DNA from: Sphaerimonospora sp050942215 | Lineage (GTDB): Bacteria > Actinomycetota > Actinomycetes > Streptosporangiales > Streptosporangiaceae | Direction of reading: 5' to 3' | DNA length: 64,000 nucleotides | Assembly: GCF_050942215.1 (NCBI RefSeq) | Contig: NZ_CP192056.1 | Coordinates: 4,836,001-4,900,000, forward strand | Shown: positions 42,087 through 50,730 of the stretch, one piece after another | How positions within the stretch are numbered: position 1 is the stretch's first letter | Layout of the letters: each line of letters starts with the position of its first letter | Made by a program: the position numbers and the translations under genes | The notes under the pieces: generated by a model | The model's input: the letters and a program-made list of their open reading frames with translations, nothing else | Databases searched by the model: none | What the model was told of the DNA's origin: nothing

Positions 42087-43706
42087 TTGGCTGAAACCGA
42101 ACTGCCCGTCGTCGGCTTCCATCCGTATCTGTGGGGGGACCCCGCCCAGCACAGCGGCCTGCCCCCCGCGATCCACGCGGCGCTGTCCGGTCTGGGTGTG
42201 ACCGCCCCCGCCCGGCCCGCCGTCCCGCCCGACGCCGTGCGGCTCCCGCCGGTCACGCTCTCCGAGGCGGCGCGCGCCGCACTGACGGCGGTGGTCGGCG
42301 CCGAGCACGTCGACTCGGGTCACGACGCCCGTCTCGGGCACACCCGTGGCCGGTCGACCCCGGATCTGCTCCGGCTGCGGGCGGGCGACGCGGCCGACGC
42401 CCCCGACGCCGTGGTGTTCCCCGGTTCGCACGACGAGGTGGTCGCGGTGCTGCGGGCCTGCGCGGAGCACCGGGTCGCGGTCGTCCCCTACTCCGGCGGC
42501 ACCTCGGTGGTCGGCGGTCTCGCCCCGGCTCGGGCCGGCTTCGCCGGGGTCGTCACACTCGACCTGCGTCGCCTGGACGCGCTCGTGGAGGTCGACTCCG
42601 TCTCCCGCACCGCCGTACTGCAGGCCGGTCTGCGCGGGCCGCGGGCCGAGCGGCTGCTGCGCGAGCAGGGCTTCACCCTCGGCCACTTTCCTCAGTCGTA
42701 CGAGGGCGCGAGCATCGGCGGCTACGCCGCGGCTCGCTCGGCCGGGCAGTCCTCCGCCGGATACGGCCGCTTCGACGAGATGGTGGTCGGCCTCGTCCTG
42801 GCCACCCCGAGGGGCACCGTCGAGCTCGGCACAGCGCCGAAGTCCGCCGCCGGTCCCGATCTGCGCCAGCTCGTCCTCGGTTCTGAGGGCGTGCTCGGCG
42901 TCATCACCTCGGTGCGGGTCCGCGTACGGCCCGCGCCGGGCGAGCGGATCTTCGAGGGGTGGCGCTTCCCGTCGTTCGAGGCGGGCGCGGCCGCGCTGCG
43001 CCGCCTCGCCCAGGCCGGCACCCCGCCACCCACCGTGCTGCGGCTGTCCGACGAGCTCGAGACCGCGGTCAACCTCGCCGACCCCGCCGCCGCCCTCGAT
43101 GGCGGGCCCGGCGGCTGCCTGGCCATCACCGGATATGAGGGCGATCCTGCCGAGGTCGCGGCCCGGCGCGCGGCCGCCACCGATGTGCTCCTGGCCGCGG
43201 GCGGCGCACCCCTCGGGCCCGGGCCCGGCGAGTCCTGGCGCGAGGGCCGCTTCCGCGCGCCGTACCTGCGCGACCCGATCCTCGCGGCGGGCGGCCTGGT
43301 CGAGACGCTGGAGACGGCGGCGTTCTGGTCCGGCCTGCACCGGCTGCGCGCCGCCGTGACGGAGGCGCTGACCGCCGAGCTGACCGGCCAGGGGACGCCG
43401 CCGGTGGTGCTCTGCCACATCTCGCACGTGTACGAGACCGGCGCGTCGCTGTATTTCACCGTGGTCTGCGCCCAGGCGGCCGATCCCCTCACCCAGTGGG
43501 CGGCGGCCAAGACCGCGGCGAACCGGGCGATCCGCTCCTGCGGGGCGGCCATCACCCACCATCACGGCGTCGGCACCGACCATCGGGCCGCCTACGCGGA
43601 GGAGATCGGCCCGCTGGCCGTGGAGGCGCTGCACGCGGTCAAGCGGGTCCTGGATCCCACCGGCATCCTCAACCCCGGGGTGCTGCTCCCCCCTGCCGGA
43701 GGCTGA
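42087..43706 (+). CDS. FAD-binding oxidase, alkyldihydroxyacetonephosphate-synthase-like
   Basis: 539 residues from a TTG start. PCMH-type FAD domain: VVPYSGGTSVVGGL near residue 133, then SYEGASIGGYAAARSAGQSS near 205. The C-terminal FAD-linked oxidase half has the His-rich ITHHHGVGTDHRAAY found in ether-lipid ADHAPS relatives and ends in VLDPTGILNPG. In actinobacteria such genes are usually next to glpD and a lipid kinase. Here the kinase follows within one base and glpD is decayed. Substrate unknown; an alkyl- or glycerol-phosphate is likely. Confidence 0.85.
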   Translation: MAETELPVVGFHPYLWGDPAQHSGLPPAIHAALSGLGVTAPARPAVPPDAVRLPPVTLSEAARAALTAVVGAEHVDSGHDARLGHTRGRSTPDLLRLRAGDAADAPDAVVFPGSHDEVVAVLRACAEHRVAVVPYSGGTSVVGGLAPARAGFAGVVTLDLRRLDALVEVDSVSRTAVLQAGLRGPRAERLLREQGFTLGHFPQSYEGASIGGYAAARSAGQSSAGYGRFDEMVVGLVLATPRGTVELGTAPKSAAGPDLRQLVLGSEGVLGVITSVRVRVRPAPGERIFEGWRFPSFEAGAAALRRLAQAGTPPPTVLRLSDELETAVNLADPAAALDGGPGGCLAITGYEGDPAEVAARRAAATDVLLAAGGAPLGPGPGESWREGRFRAPYLRDPILAAGGLVETLETAAFWSGLHRLRAAVTEALTAELTGQGTPPVVLCHISHVYETGASLYFTVVCAQAADPLTQWAAAKTAANRAIRSCGAAITHHHGVGTDHRAAYAEEIGPLAVEALHAVKRVLDPTGILNPGVLLPPAGG

Positions 43707-43707
43707 C

Positions 43708-44610
43708 ATGCGTTCCTTCACGGCCCTGCTCAACCCCATCTCCGGACGGCGCGCGAGCCGTACGGTCTGGGAACCGATGGCGGCGCTGCTCACCGAGGCC
43801 GGCGCGGACGTCACCACCGAGGAGACCCGAAGCCGGACGCACGCCGTCGACCTCGCCGCCGAGGCGGCCGGGCGCGGCGACGTCGTGGTGGCCGTCGGCG
43901 GCGACGGTCTGGTCAGAGATGTGGCCACCGGGGTGGTCCCGGCAGGCGGCACGATGGCGATCCTGCCCGCCGGCCGGGGCAACGACTTCGCCCGCACGGT
44001 CGGCCTCCCGGCCGATCTGCCCGACCGCGGTTACACCGCGCTGCCCGGGCTGGCCCGGCTGCTCCTGGACGGTCCCCCCAGGAGCATCGACGTGCTCGAA
44101 GTGGACGGCGTGATCGTGCCGGGGAACGTCTACGCCGGCGTGGACTCGCGCGCCAACCAGATCATCAACCGCTTTCGGCGGCTGCCCGCGCTTCCGCTCT
44201 ACCGGATCTCCGGAGCGCTGGCCATCGCGACCTGGCGCGCGCCGACGTTCACGGTGACCGTGGACGGTGTGGCGCGGCGGGTACGGGCCGACACCATCGT
44301 GATCGCCAACTCCGGCGCGTACGGCCACGGCCTGCGCATCGTGCCGGTGGCCGTGCTCGATGACGGCCGGCTCGACGTGATGGTGGTGCGCGCCGGGATG
44401 CCGAAGCTCTCGATCGGCAGGTTCATGGCCGAGGCTCGGGAGGGTGCCCACATCCATCGGCCCGAGGTCCAGCTGTCCACAGCAACGGCCGTCACCATCG
44501 ACATCGACCGTCCCGTGCCGCTGTACGCCGACGGAGACGAGATCGTGACCCCGTTCCCCGTGACCGTACGACTGCTCCCCGGCGCACTGACCCTGATCGC
44601 GCCCCGCTGA
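43708..44610 (+). CDS. Diacylglycerol/lipid kinase family protein
   Basis: 300 residues, starting one base after the previous stop. The DAGK catalytic domain is intact: LLNPISGRRAS at the start, the nucleotide motif VVAVGGDGLVRDVATGV near residue 61 and ILPAGRGNDFARTVG near 88. C-terminal domain with YADGDEIVTPFPVTV. It phosphorylates a lipid alcohol with ATP at the membrane. The tight pairing with the ADAPS-like oxidase points to an ether- or glycerolipid pathway. Confidence 0.92.
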   Translation: MRSFTALLNPISGRRASRTVWEPMAALLTEAGADVTTEETRSRTHAVDLAAEAAGRGDVVVAVGGDGLVRDVATGVVPAGGTMAILPAGRGNDFARTVGLPADLPDRGYTALPGLARLLLDGPPRSIDVLEVDGVIVPGNVYAGVDSRANQIINRFRRLPALPLYRISGALAIATWRAPTFTVTVDGVARRVRADTIVIANSGAYGHGLRIVPVAVLDDGRLDVMVVRAGMPKLSIGRFMAEAREGAHIHRPEVQLSTATAVTIDIDRPVPLYADGDEIVTPFPVTVRLLPGALTLIAPR

Positions 44611-44630
44611 GGAATCTCGATGACAAGCGA

Positions 44631-44707
44631 TGGTGCGCCGCCAGGGACTCGAACCCCGGACCCGCTGATTAAGAGTCAGCTGCTCTGACCAACTGAGCTA
44701 GCGGCGC
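44631..44707 (-). tRNA. tRNA-Lys (anticodon CUU)
   Basis: Reading the minus strand, the acceptor GCGCCGC pairs with GCGGCGC. The anticodon stem GCTGA/TCAGC holds the loop CTCTTAA with anticodon CTT. The D arm contains TAGCTCAGTTGG and the T loop is TTCGAGT. The 3' ACCA is encoded. Confidence 0.97.
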
Positions 44708-44780
44708 GGAACTCCTAGAGAGTATCGCACCGGCCAGATCACTCAAAATCGGATCCACGGGTGTTCCGGACCCGATCCGG

Positions 44781-45566
44781 TCACGGCATGCGGCGGAGAA
44801 TACGGGCCGCCGTACGCGCCAGCAGCTCGATCTGGTCGTCCGTCAGCCCGGCGTCGTCCTGCGTCCGGATCCAGCGCGCGATGCGGCGCGGATAGGCGAC
44901 GGTCAGGCCCTCACCGGTGATCGTGCCGCCCAGTCCCCAGATCCCGTCACCCCCCACGATCTTGCCGCTGTGCACGGCGAGCACGGGCGAGATGCCGACG
45001 TCGATGCCGGTCTCCCTGCTCAGCAGCGTCGCCATCGACGAGGCGGCGTTGATCAGGCCCTTGGCGACGGAGGTGCCGAACTTCTCGTCGAAGAACAGGC
45101 GCTCGCCGTACCTCGCGATGATGGTGTCCGGCGCCCAGGCCTCGTTGTCCACGATCCACAGGCCGCCCGGGCCGATGACGAGGTGGTCGATCGACGCCTC
45201 GCCCGGTACGGCCCGGCCGTCCATGACGCGGTAGCCGTACCTGCGCAGGCCTCTGCGCAGCAGCCGGCCGGTCCGCACCTCGCCCCGGCGCTTGCCCCGC
45301 CACACGGCCGTGCGCTCGTACGACCGCCAGGCGATGAGGAAGTCGGTGAGGGCCGCGGCGGCGGCGAGCACCAGGCCGGTGGCGAACGGGGCGAGCCCGA
45401 ACCTGATGGCCAGCAGGTTCCCCGCGATGAACCCGCCCACGGCGATGGCGGCACGGACGCGCAGCCTGTTCTTGCGCCCGGCATACCAGAAGGTGACATA
45501 GAGGTTCTGCGGTGAGGCACCGGTGAACTTCTCGTCTTGCGGGACATAGATCGACCCACTGGGCAC
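44781..45566 (-). CDS. NERD domain membrane protein
   Basis: 261 residues from a GTG at 45566 with GGGGAG upstream. Two membrane helices (about 37-57 and 60-80) are followed by the NERD (nuclease-related) domain, where ASIDHLVIGPGGLWIVDNEA carries the conserved Asp. The C-terminal 60 residues are basic and helical. NERD proteins are linked to DNA or RNA processing, but no activity is proven. The usual catalytic E-x-K appears as DNEAW, so catalysis is doubtful. Confidence 0.8.
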   Translation of the reverse strand: MPSGSIYVPQDEKFTGASPQNLYVTFWYAGRKNRLRVRAAIAVGGFIAGNLLAIRFGLAPFATGLVLAAAAALTDFLIAWRSYERTAVWRGKRRGEVRTGRLLRRGLRRYGYRVMDGRAVPGEASIDHLVIGPGGLWIVDNEAWAPDTIIARYGERLFFDEKFGTSVAKGLINAASSMATLLSRETGIDVGISPVLAVHSGKIVGGDGIWGLGGTITGEGLTVAYPRRIARWIRTQDDAGLTDDQIELLARTAARILRRMP

Positions 45567-45677
45567 GCGAACTCCCCACACTCGTCGCTGCTGCTCTCTC
45601 CCGGAATACCCGATGGGGAATCCCGGCCCTCCTAAGGTGAGGGAACTGGCGCATTTCCGCCAGTCCGAACTGACCTG

Positions 45678-45691
45678 ACCGACCAGTCGGT
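45678..45691. promoter_or_regulatory. TetR-type operator upstream of the 45724 regulator
   Basis: ACCGAC-CA-GTCGGT is a perfect dyad 33 bases before the TetR gene. It overlaps TACGCT (45691), a -10-like box, so binding would block transcription. The form TGACCGACCAGTCGGTAC is a common TetR site type. Confidence 0.6.
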
Positions 45692-45723
45692 ACGCTAGTC
45701 GGCGACACACGAGGGAGGACCGG

Positions 45724-46320
45724 ATGGCGCGCGGCACGACGATCGAGGAGCCGGTACGGCAGCGCCTGCTGACCGAGGCGACCCGGCTGTTCGCCGAGCG
45801 CGGTTTCGAGAGCACGTCGGTGCAGGAGATCGTGGCGGCGGCCGGGGTGACCAAGGGCGCCATGTACCACTATTTCGCATCCAAGGACGACCTGCTGCAC
45901 GAGATCTACGGACGCGTGCTGCGCATGCAGATGGAGCGGCTGACGACGTTCGCCGACGCCTCGGGTCCGATCGCCGAGCGGCTGCACGCGGCCGCCGAGG
46001 ACGTCGTCATGACCACGGTGGACAACCTCGACGACTCCAAGGTCTTCTTCCGGTCGATGCACCAGCTCTCCCCCGAGGTCTACAAGATCGTCAGGGCCGA
46101 CCGCCGCCGCTATCACGAGCGCTTCCGCGACCTGGTGATCGAGGGACAGCGTGGCGGGGTGTTCCGCGACGACGTCCCGGCCGAGATGGTGGCCGACTTC
46201 TTCTTCGGCGCGGTCCACCACCTCGGCACCTGGTATCACCCCGGCGGCTCGCTGGCCGGCCCCGAGATCGGCCGCCACTTCGCCGACCTGCTGCTCAGCT
46301 CCCTCACCCCGGTGAGCTGA
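45724..46320 (+). CDS. TetR family regulator (KstR2/FadR-like)
   Basis: 198 residues, ATG after GAGGGAGGACCGG. HTH: RLLTEATRLFAERGFESTSV then QEIVAAAGVTKGAMYHYFAS. The C-terminal domain (KVFFRSMHQLSPEVYKIVRA) resembles TetR members that respond to acyl-CoA. A perfect dyad operator sits just upstream, so autoregulation is likely. No obvious lipid operon follows. The GNAT gene downstream has its own promoter. Confidence 0.9.
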   Translation: MARGTTIEEPVRQRLLTEATRLFAERGFESTSVQEIVAAAGVTKGAMYHYFASKDDLLHEIYGRVLRMQMERLTTFADASGPIAERLHAAAEDVVMTTVDNLDDSKVFFRSMHQLSPEVYKIVRADRRRYHERFRDLVIEGQRGGVFRDDVPAEMVADFFFGAVHHLGTWYHPGGSLAGPEIGRHFADLLLSSLTPVS

Positions 46321-46446
46321 CGGACCCGCCGGAGACGTTCCGGGGATCCCGCCGTCGGTCCGGGCGCCTCTCGGCCGAAGTGGTCTTCGGTGATCACCGC
46401 CAAGTGGCCATCGGACCATGCCGTACGCGCCGGATAACGTCGGCGC

Positions 46447-47043
46447 ATGACCGCCAAGCTGCCGGAACCCGTCGTCCTCGAAGGCCGGTTCGTACGGCTC
46501 ACGCCGCTCGCCCTCGACCACGTGCCCGATCTGTTCACGGTGGGGCGTGACGAGGAGGTGTGGCGGTGGCGGCCTTCCCCCGCCCCGAAGTCGGAGGAGG
46601 ACATGCGGCGTCGCGTCGCCGCGCTGCTGGCCCGGCCGGACACCACCCAGTTCGCGGTCGTCTTCAAGGAGACCGGGCGGGCCATCGGCTCCACCGGCTA
46701 CTGGGACGTGCCCGGCGTCGACGAGAGCGTGGAGATCGGCTCGACATGGTACGGAACGGCCTACTGGCGGACCGCGGTGAACACCGAGTGCAAGATCCTG
46801 CTGCTCGACCACGCCTTCGGCGCGCTGGGCCTCACCCGCGTCGTGTTCAAGACCGACATCCGCAATCTCCGCTCGCAGGCGGCCATCGAGCGGATCGGGG
46901 CCGTACGCGAGGGCGTGCTGAGACGGCAGCTCCGCCGGAGCGACGGCACCTGGCGCGACAGCCCCTACTACTCCATCCTCGACGACGAGTGGCCGTCCCA
47001 CCGGGCCCGCCTCACCGGCCGCCCGGCCTCAGTCAGCCCCTGA
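46447..47043 (+). CDS. GNAT family N-acetyltransferase
   Basis: 198 residues. RimJ/RimL-type GNAT: LEGRFVRLTPLALDHVPDLF at the start, EIGSTWYGTAYWRTAVNTEC with the acetyl-CoA loop in the middle and RVVFKTDIRNLRSQAAIERI near 140. It moves acetyl from acetyl-CoA to an amino group; the substrate is unknown. TAACGT six bases before the ATG suggests a leaderless transcript. The 3' end overlaps the convergent TetR gene by 11 bases. Confidence 0.88.
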   Translation: MTAKLPEPVVLEGRFVRLTPLALDHVPDLFTVGRDEEVWRWRPSPAPKSEEDMRRRVAALLARPDTTQFAVVFKETGRAIGSTGYWDVPGVDESVEIGSTWYGTAYWRTAVNTECKILLLDHAFGALGLTRVVFKTDIRNLRSQAAIERIGAVREGVLRRQLRRSDGTWRDSPYYSILDDEWPSHRARLTGRPASVSP

Positions 47044-47629
47044 GAAAGAGGCCCAGGAGTTCCCCGAAGGCCGCGCGCAGGTCATCGAGGGAGGGCGTGC
47101 CCCCCGCCCCGACCACCGCGTCGAACAGCAGACCCTCGGCGTAGGCGACCAGTTGCCTGCCCTGCCGTACGGGATCGGGCGAGCCCGCCGCCGCGAGCAG
47201 GGCGGTGACCGGCTCGCGGTAACGGCGGCCCAGCTCGTCGTAGACCTTGCGCAGCTCGGGCCGCCGATTCGCCTCCATCGCGAGTTCGTACCTCGCGATG
47301 GTCGTCACCCGCTGCTCGGTCATCGCCGTGTACATGGCCCGCGCCACCAGGGCGGCCGGATCGGCCTCCTCCCCGCCCTCCCGGTCCTCTCCACCCTCCC
47401 CGGGCGCGATGGCGGCCAGCGCGGCGGAGAAGGCTTCCTCCTGGCGCTCGACCAGGCGGGACAGCGCGAGTTCGAGCAGCGCCGCCCGGGTACGCGCGTG
47501 GTTGGAGGTCGAGCCCGGCGGTAGAGAGGCCGCCTCGTCGACCGCCCGATGCGTCAGGCCCCGCGCGCCCCGCTCGGCCAGGATCACGATGGCCGTGTCC
47601 GCGATGAGGGCCGCCCGCTGACTGAACAC
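47033..47629 (-). CDS. TetR family regulator, divergent from a flavin monooxygenase
   Basis: 198 residues from a GTG. N-terminal HTH in ALIADTAIVILAERGARGL followed by THRAVDEAASLPPGSTSNHA. The ligand domain is not typed. It is transcribed away from an FAD monooxygenase gene, and two operator dyads lie in the 66-base gap, so it almost certainly represses both. A Glu/Gly-rich loop (GEGGEDREGGEEAD) inserts in the middle of the ligand domain. Confidence 0.88.
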   Translation of the reverse strand: MFSQRAALIADTAIVILAERGARGLTHRAVDEAASLPPGSTSNHARTRAALLELALSRLVERQEEAFSAALAAIAPGEGGEDREGGEEADPAALVARAMYTAMTEQRVTTIARYELAMEANRRPELRKVYDELGRRYREPVTALLAAAGSPDPVRQGRQLVAYAEGLLFDAVVGAGGTPSLDDLRAAFGELLGLFLRG

Positions 47630-47648
47630 CGTCCCATCCTAGAAGGAC

Positions 47649-47683
47649 ACTACGACCGTAGTATGCTCTACTACAAGTGTAGT
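47649..47683. promoter_or_regulatory. Paired operators between TetR gene and FAD monooxygenase
   Basis: Two 14-bp dyads ACTACG-AC-CGTAGT (47649-47662) and ACTACA-AG-TGTAGT (47670-47683) are centred 21 bases apart, two helical turns. TATGCT (47662-47667), a -10-like box for the monooxygenase, lies between them. Confidence 0.7.
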
Positions 47684-47695
47684 GAGGAGGGTGTG

Positions 47696-48862
47696 ATGTC
47701 GCACGCTGTGGTGATCGGAGCGGGCATCGGCGGGTTGACGGCCGCCGTCGCCCTGTCGCAGGAAGGCTGGACGGTGACCGTCCTGGAGCAGGCCGCCTCG
47801 ATCGAACCCGTCGGCTCCGGGCTGGCCATCGCCCCGAACGCGCTGCGGGCGCTCGACATGATCGGGATCGGCGACGAGGTCAGGAAGCTGTCCGCGATCC
47901 AGGGCGAGGGCGGCATCCGCCGTCCGGACGGCCGGTGGCTGACCCGCACCGACACCGACGCGATGACGGCACGCTACGGCGACCCGGTCGTGCTGCTCCC
48001 CCGTGCGAAGCTCGTCGACCTGCTGGCCGTACGGCTGCCGCCGGGCGCGCTGCACCTGAACCGCCGGGTCGAGTCGGTCGACCCGGAGACCGGCCGGGTG
48101 GTGACGGCCGACGGGACCTTCGACGCCGACCTCATCGTGGCCGCTGACGGCATCCGCTCCGCGACCAGGACCACGCTGTTTCCCGGACATCCGCAGCCGC
48201 GCTACACCGGCGTGACGAGTTGGCGGATCGTCGTCCCTGCCGACCGGGAAGCCGACCCGCCGCAGGCCTGCGAGACGTGGGGCGACGGCACCCTCTTCGG
48301 CGTGATGCCGATGGCCGGCGGCCAGGTGTACTGCTACGCCACAGCGGCGGCCCCGCCGGGCGCGCGTGCCCTCGACGAGAAGGACGAGCTGATCAGGCTG
48401 TTCGGTGACTGGCTCGACCCCATCCCAGCGCTGCTCACCGCCGCCGATCCCGCGGCCGTGCTCCGCCATGACATCTACAGCCTCGACAGGCCGCTTCCCG
48501 CCTTCCACCGGGGACGGGCCGTCCTGCTGGGCGACGCGGCGCATCCGATGACGCCGAACCTCGGTCAGGGCGCCTGCCAGGCCATCGAGGACGCCGCCGT
48601 GCTGGCCCGCCGGGCGGGCGCGGCCGTCGAAGCGGGCGAGGCCGTCGAAGCGGGCGAGGCCGTCGATCTGGCCGCCTACAGCCGGGAGAGGGTGCCGCGG
48701 ACCACGCGGATCGTCCGCCGGTCGCGAGCGATCGGCCGCCTCACCATGTGGCGCAGCCGACCGGCCGTGATCCTGCGCGACACGCTGCTGCTGACGATGG
48801 GCGCCCTCGGCACGAACGCCGCGTTCCGCCAGGCCGACGAGATCTTCCACTGGCCCGGTTGA
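47696..48862 (+). CDS. FAD-dependent monooxygenase
   Basis: 388 residues, ATG after GAGGAGGG. PHBH-type flavoprotein: GXGXXG loop AVVIGAGIGGLTAAVAL at residues 4-20, DG motif LIVAADGIRSATR near 150 and the FAD ribityl motif AVLLGDAAHPMTPNLGQGAC near 277. It hydroxylates an aromatic or similar compound with NAD(P)H and oxygen. A tandem VEAGEA repeat lies in a surface loop. Controlled by the divergent TetR protein through two operators. The inducer is probably its substrate. Confidence 0.92.
   Translation: MSHAVVIGAGIGGLTAAVALSQEGWTVTVLEQAASIEPVGSGLAIAPNALRALDMIGIGDEVRKLSAIQGEGGIRRPDGRWLTRTDTDAMTARYGDPVVLLPRAKLVDLLAVRLPPGALHLNRRVESVDPETGRVVTADGTFDADLIVAADGIRSATRTTLFPGHPQPRYTGVTSWRIVVPADREADPPQACETWGDGTLFGVMPMAGGQVYCYATAAAPPGARALDEKDELIRLFGDWLDPIPALLTAADPAAVLRHDIYSLDRPLPAFHRGRAVLLGDAAHPMTPNLGQGACQAIEDAAVLARRAGAAVEAGEAVEAGEAVDLAAYSRERVPRTTRIVRRSRAIGRLTMWRSRPAVILRDTLLLTMGALGTNAAFRQADEIFHWPG
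48623..48658 (+). repeat. 18-bp tandem duplication in the monooxygenase gene
   Basis: GCCGTCGAAGCGGGCGAG occurs twice in a row and keeps the frame, adding six residues to a loop after the FAD motif. Confidence 0.85.
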
Positions 48863-48980
48863 CGCTCCGGAGAACCACCCGGGGGGAGCTGAGCGGGAGG
48901 GAGCGAGGACCACGGTGAAAGCCCGGCGGAGCGGGCTGCACGAGGACCGGGCCTCCGCCCGGCGCGGCTCGCGGCCCCGG

Positions 48981-50594
48981 TCACCCGGCCGACGCGGTGC
49001 CCGCGCCGGCCGGGTGACCGGACCGGTGCAGCACCACATATCCCTCACGGTCGAAGACGACCTCGTAACCCATCGTCTTCAACTCCTCCACCCGCTCCCG
49101 CTGCCGGTCCACCGACCCCCACGGGTAGGCGCCCCTGGCCGTGTCCGCGACGATCCACTGGGCGACCGGCGGCCGGTCGTTCCACAGCAGCACGGTCGTC
49201 CGGGCCGACAGGTGCGGCCCCACGTGGTTGACCGCCTCGACGGCCACCCCGCTGGGCACCATCCCGACCGCCTGACCGGCCGCGACCACGTCCGGATGGC
49301 TCTCATAGAACTCGGGCCTGATCAGTTGGTCGAACGGGAAGCGCGGCACGAGCGTGAGCGCGATCACGCACACCCCGGCCGCCCAGGCCAGGGCGCCGGC
49401 ACGGGGATCGGGCCACGCTCTGCGGACCCACCGCAGCAGCCGGGCCGTACCGTCGACGCCCGCGCACAGCAGGACGGCCACGGTGAAGGCGCTGTGGTGG
49501 AAGTCGACACCCCACCAGATGGCGCGGTCGGAGAGCATGCGTTCCAGGATCTGCGGCAGCGCCATCAGCGTCAGCGGTGAGAACAGGCAGGTCAGCAGCG
49601 CGGGCCAGAGCAGGAACGCCCATGTGTCGATCTTCATCTGGGGGCTGACGAGCATCTTCAGCACGCGCAGCGGATCGCTCAGGGCCGTGGCCAGCACCTC
49701 GGGAACGTCCTTGCCCAGCTCGTCGTAGGCCCAGTAGAGCCCGGGATCGCCGCCGACCGCCGGGATCAGGACCCCCCGGGCGAGGCCCGTGTAGAAGATG
49801 CCGAGCCCGAGGTAGGCGAGCCCGTCGAGCCGCCGTCCGCGCGCCACCAGCAGGCAGCAGCCGAACCCGGCGACCATGAGACCGGCGTCCTCCTTCACCA
49901 GCAGGAAGGCGACGGCCGCCACCGCGGCGGCGACACGCCTGCCCGCGTGGAACCGTTCGATGACCAGGGCGGTGAGCACGGGCGCGAACGCGACCTCGTG
50001 GAAGTCGAAGTTGACCGCCTGCGCCACCGGCCAGGACAGGGCGTACGCGACGGCGACGAAGTAGGCGGGCGCCGTGCCGAGCACGCGCCGGGTGAACACC
50101 CAGATCGGCGGGATGGCCAGCGCGAACAGCACGGCCTGGGCCACGATCAGCGTCTCTGGACCGTCGTGCAGCCAGTAGAACGGGGCGAGCACCGCGAGGA
50201 TCGGCGAGAAGTGCTCGCCGAGCTGGACGAAGTCCACCCCCACCCCGAGGTCCACTCCGCGCAGCGGGCTGGTCGGCGCGCCGAGCGTGGCGAACCCGCG
50301 GATCGTCTGATCGAACAGGGTGAGGTCGAGGCTGGTCGCCCGGTACAGACAGAAGCGGACGAGCCCGAGCAGCGTGTAGACCCCGGTCGCCGCCACGGTG
50401 ATCGCGGCAACCCCGACGACGTGCCGGTCCAGCCGCCGTCTCGTCTTCGCCGTCGTCCGCACGAAGCCGGCCGGCCCAGGCGATCCGTCCTGCCCGGTGG
50501 ATCCGTCCGGCTCGATGGGTTTGCCCGGTCCGGTCGATCCGTCCGGCTCCGGGCTCGAAGGCTCTGAGGGCGCCGTACGCGGCTGCTCCGTCAC
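48981..50594 (-). CDS. DUF2079 multi-pass membrane protein
   Basis: 537 residues from a GTG at 50594 with GGGGGAG upstream. A Pro/Gly-rich head of about 45 residues precedes at least nine membrane helices. The DUF2079 signature is seen in SLDLTLFDQTIRGFATLG then VDFVQLGEHFSPILAVLAPF. The family is thought to belong to the GT-C fold glycosyltransferases. A water-exposed C-terminal domain of about 100 residues follows. No neighbour hints at the substrate. Confidence 0.88.
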   Translation of the reverse strand: MTEQPRTAPSEPSSPEPDGSTGPGKPIEPDGSTGQDGSPGPAGFVRTTAKTRRRLDRHVVGVAAITVAATGVYTLLGLVRFCLYRATSLDLTLFDQTIRGFATLGAPTSPLRGVDLGVGVDFVQLGEHFSPILAVLAPFYWLHDGPETLIVAQAVLFALAIPPIWVFTRRVLGTAPAYFVAVAYALSWPVAQAVNFDFHEVAFAPVLTALVIERFHAGRRVAAAVAAVAFLLVKEDAGLMVAGFGCCLLVARGRRLDGLAYLGLGIFYTGLARGVLIPAVGGDPGLYWAYDELGKDVPEVLATALSDPLRVLKMLVSPQMKIDTWAFLLWPALLTCLFSPLTLMALPQILERMLSDRAIWWGVDFHHSAFTVAVLLCAGVDGTARLLRWVRRAWPDPRAGALAWAAGVCVIALTLVPRFPFDQLIRPEFYESHPDVVAAGQAVGMVPSGVAVEAVNHVGPHLSARTTVLLWNDRPPVAQWIVADTARGAYPWGSVDRQRERVEELKTMGYEVVFDREGYVVLHRSGHPAGAGTASAG

Positions 50595-50605
50595 GGGTCT
50601 CCCCC

Positions 50606-50665
50606 AGTCACAAGGTGCCCAGTCACAAGGTGCCCAGTCACAAGGTGCCCAGTCGCGAGATGCCC
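50606..50665. repeat. 15-bp tandem repeats upstream of the DUF2079 gene
   Basis: AGTCACAAGGTGCCC occurs three times perfectly (50606-50650) and a fourth time with changes (50651-50665). It occupies the space just ahead of the start codon and could affect the promoter or leader. Confidence 0.9.
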
Positions 50666-50730
50666 CGGCCCGAAGTGACTCGGTCCGTAGTGTCTCGGTC
50701 CCGTCGCTCCTTGGGGCGCCTCGCGAGTCC

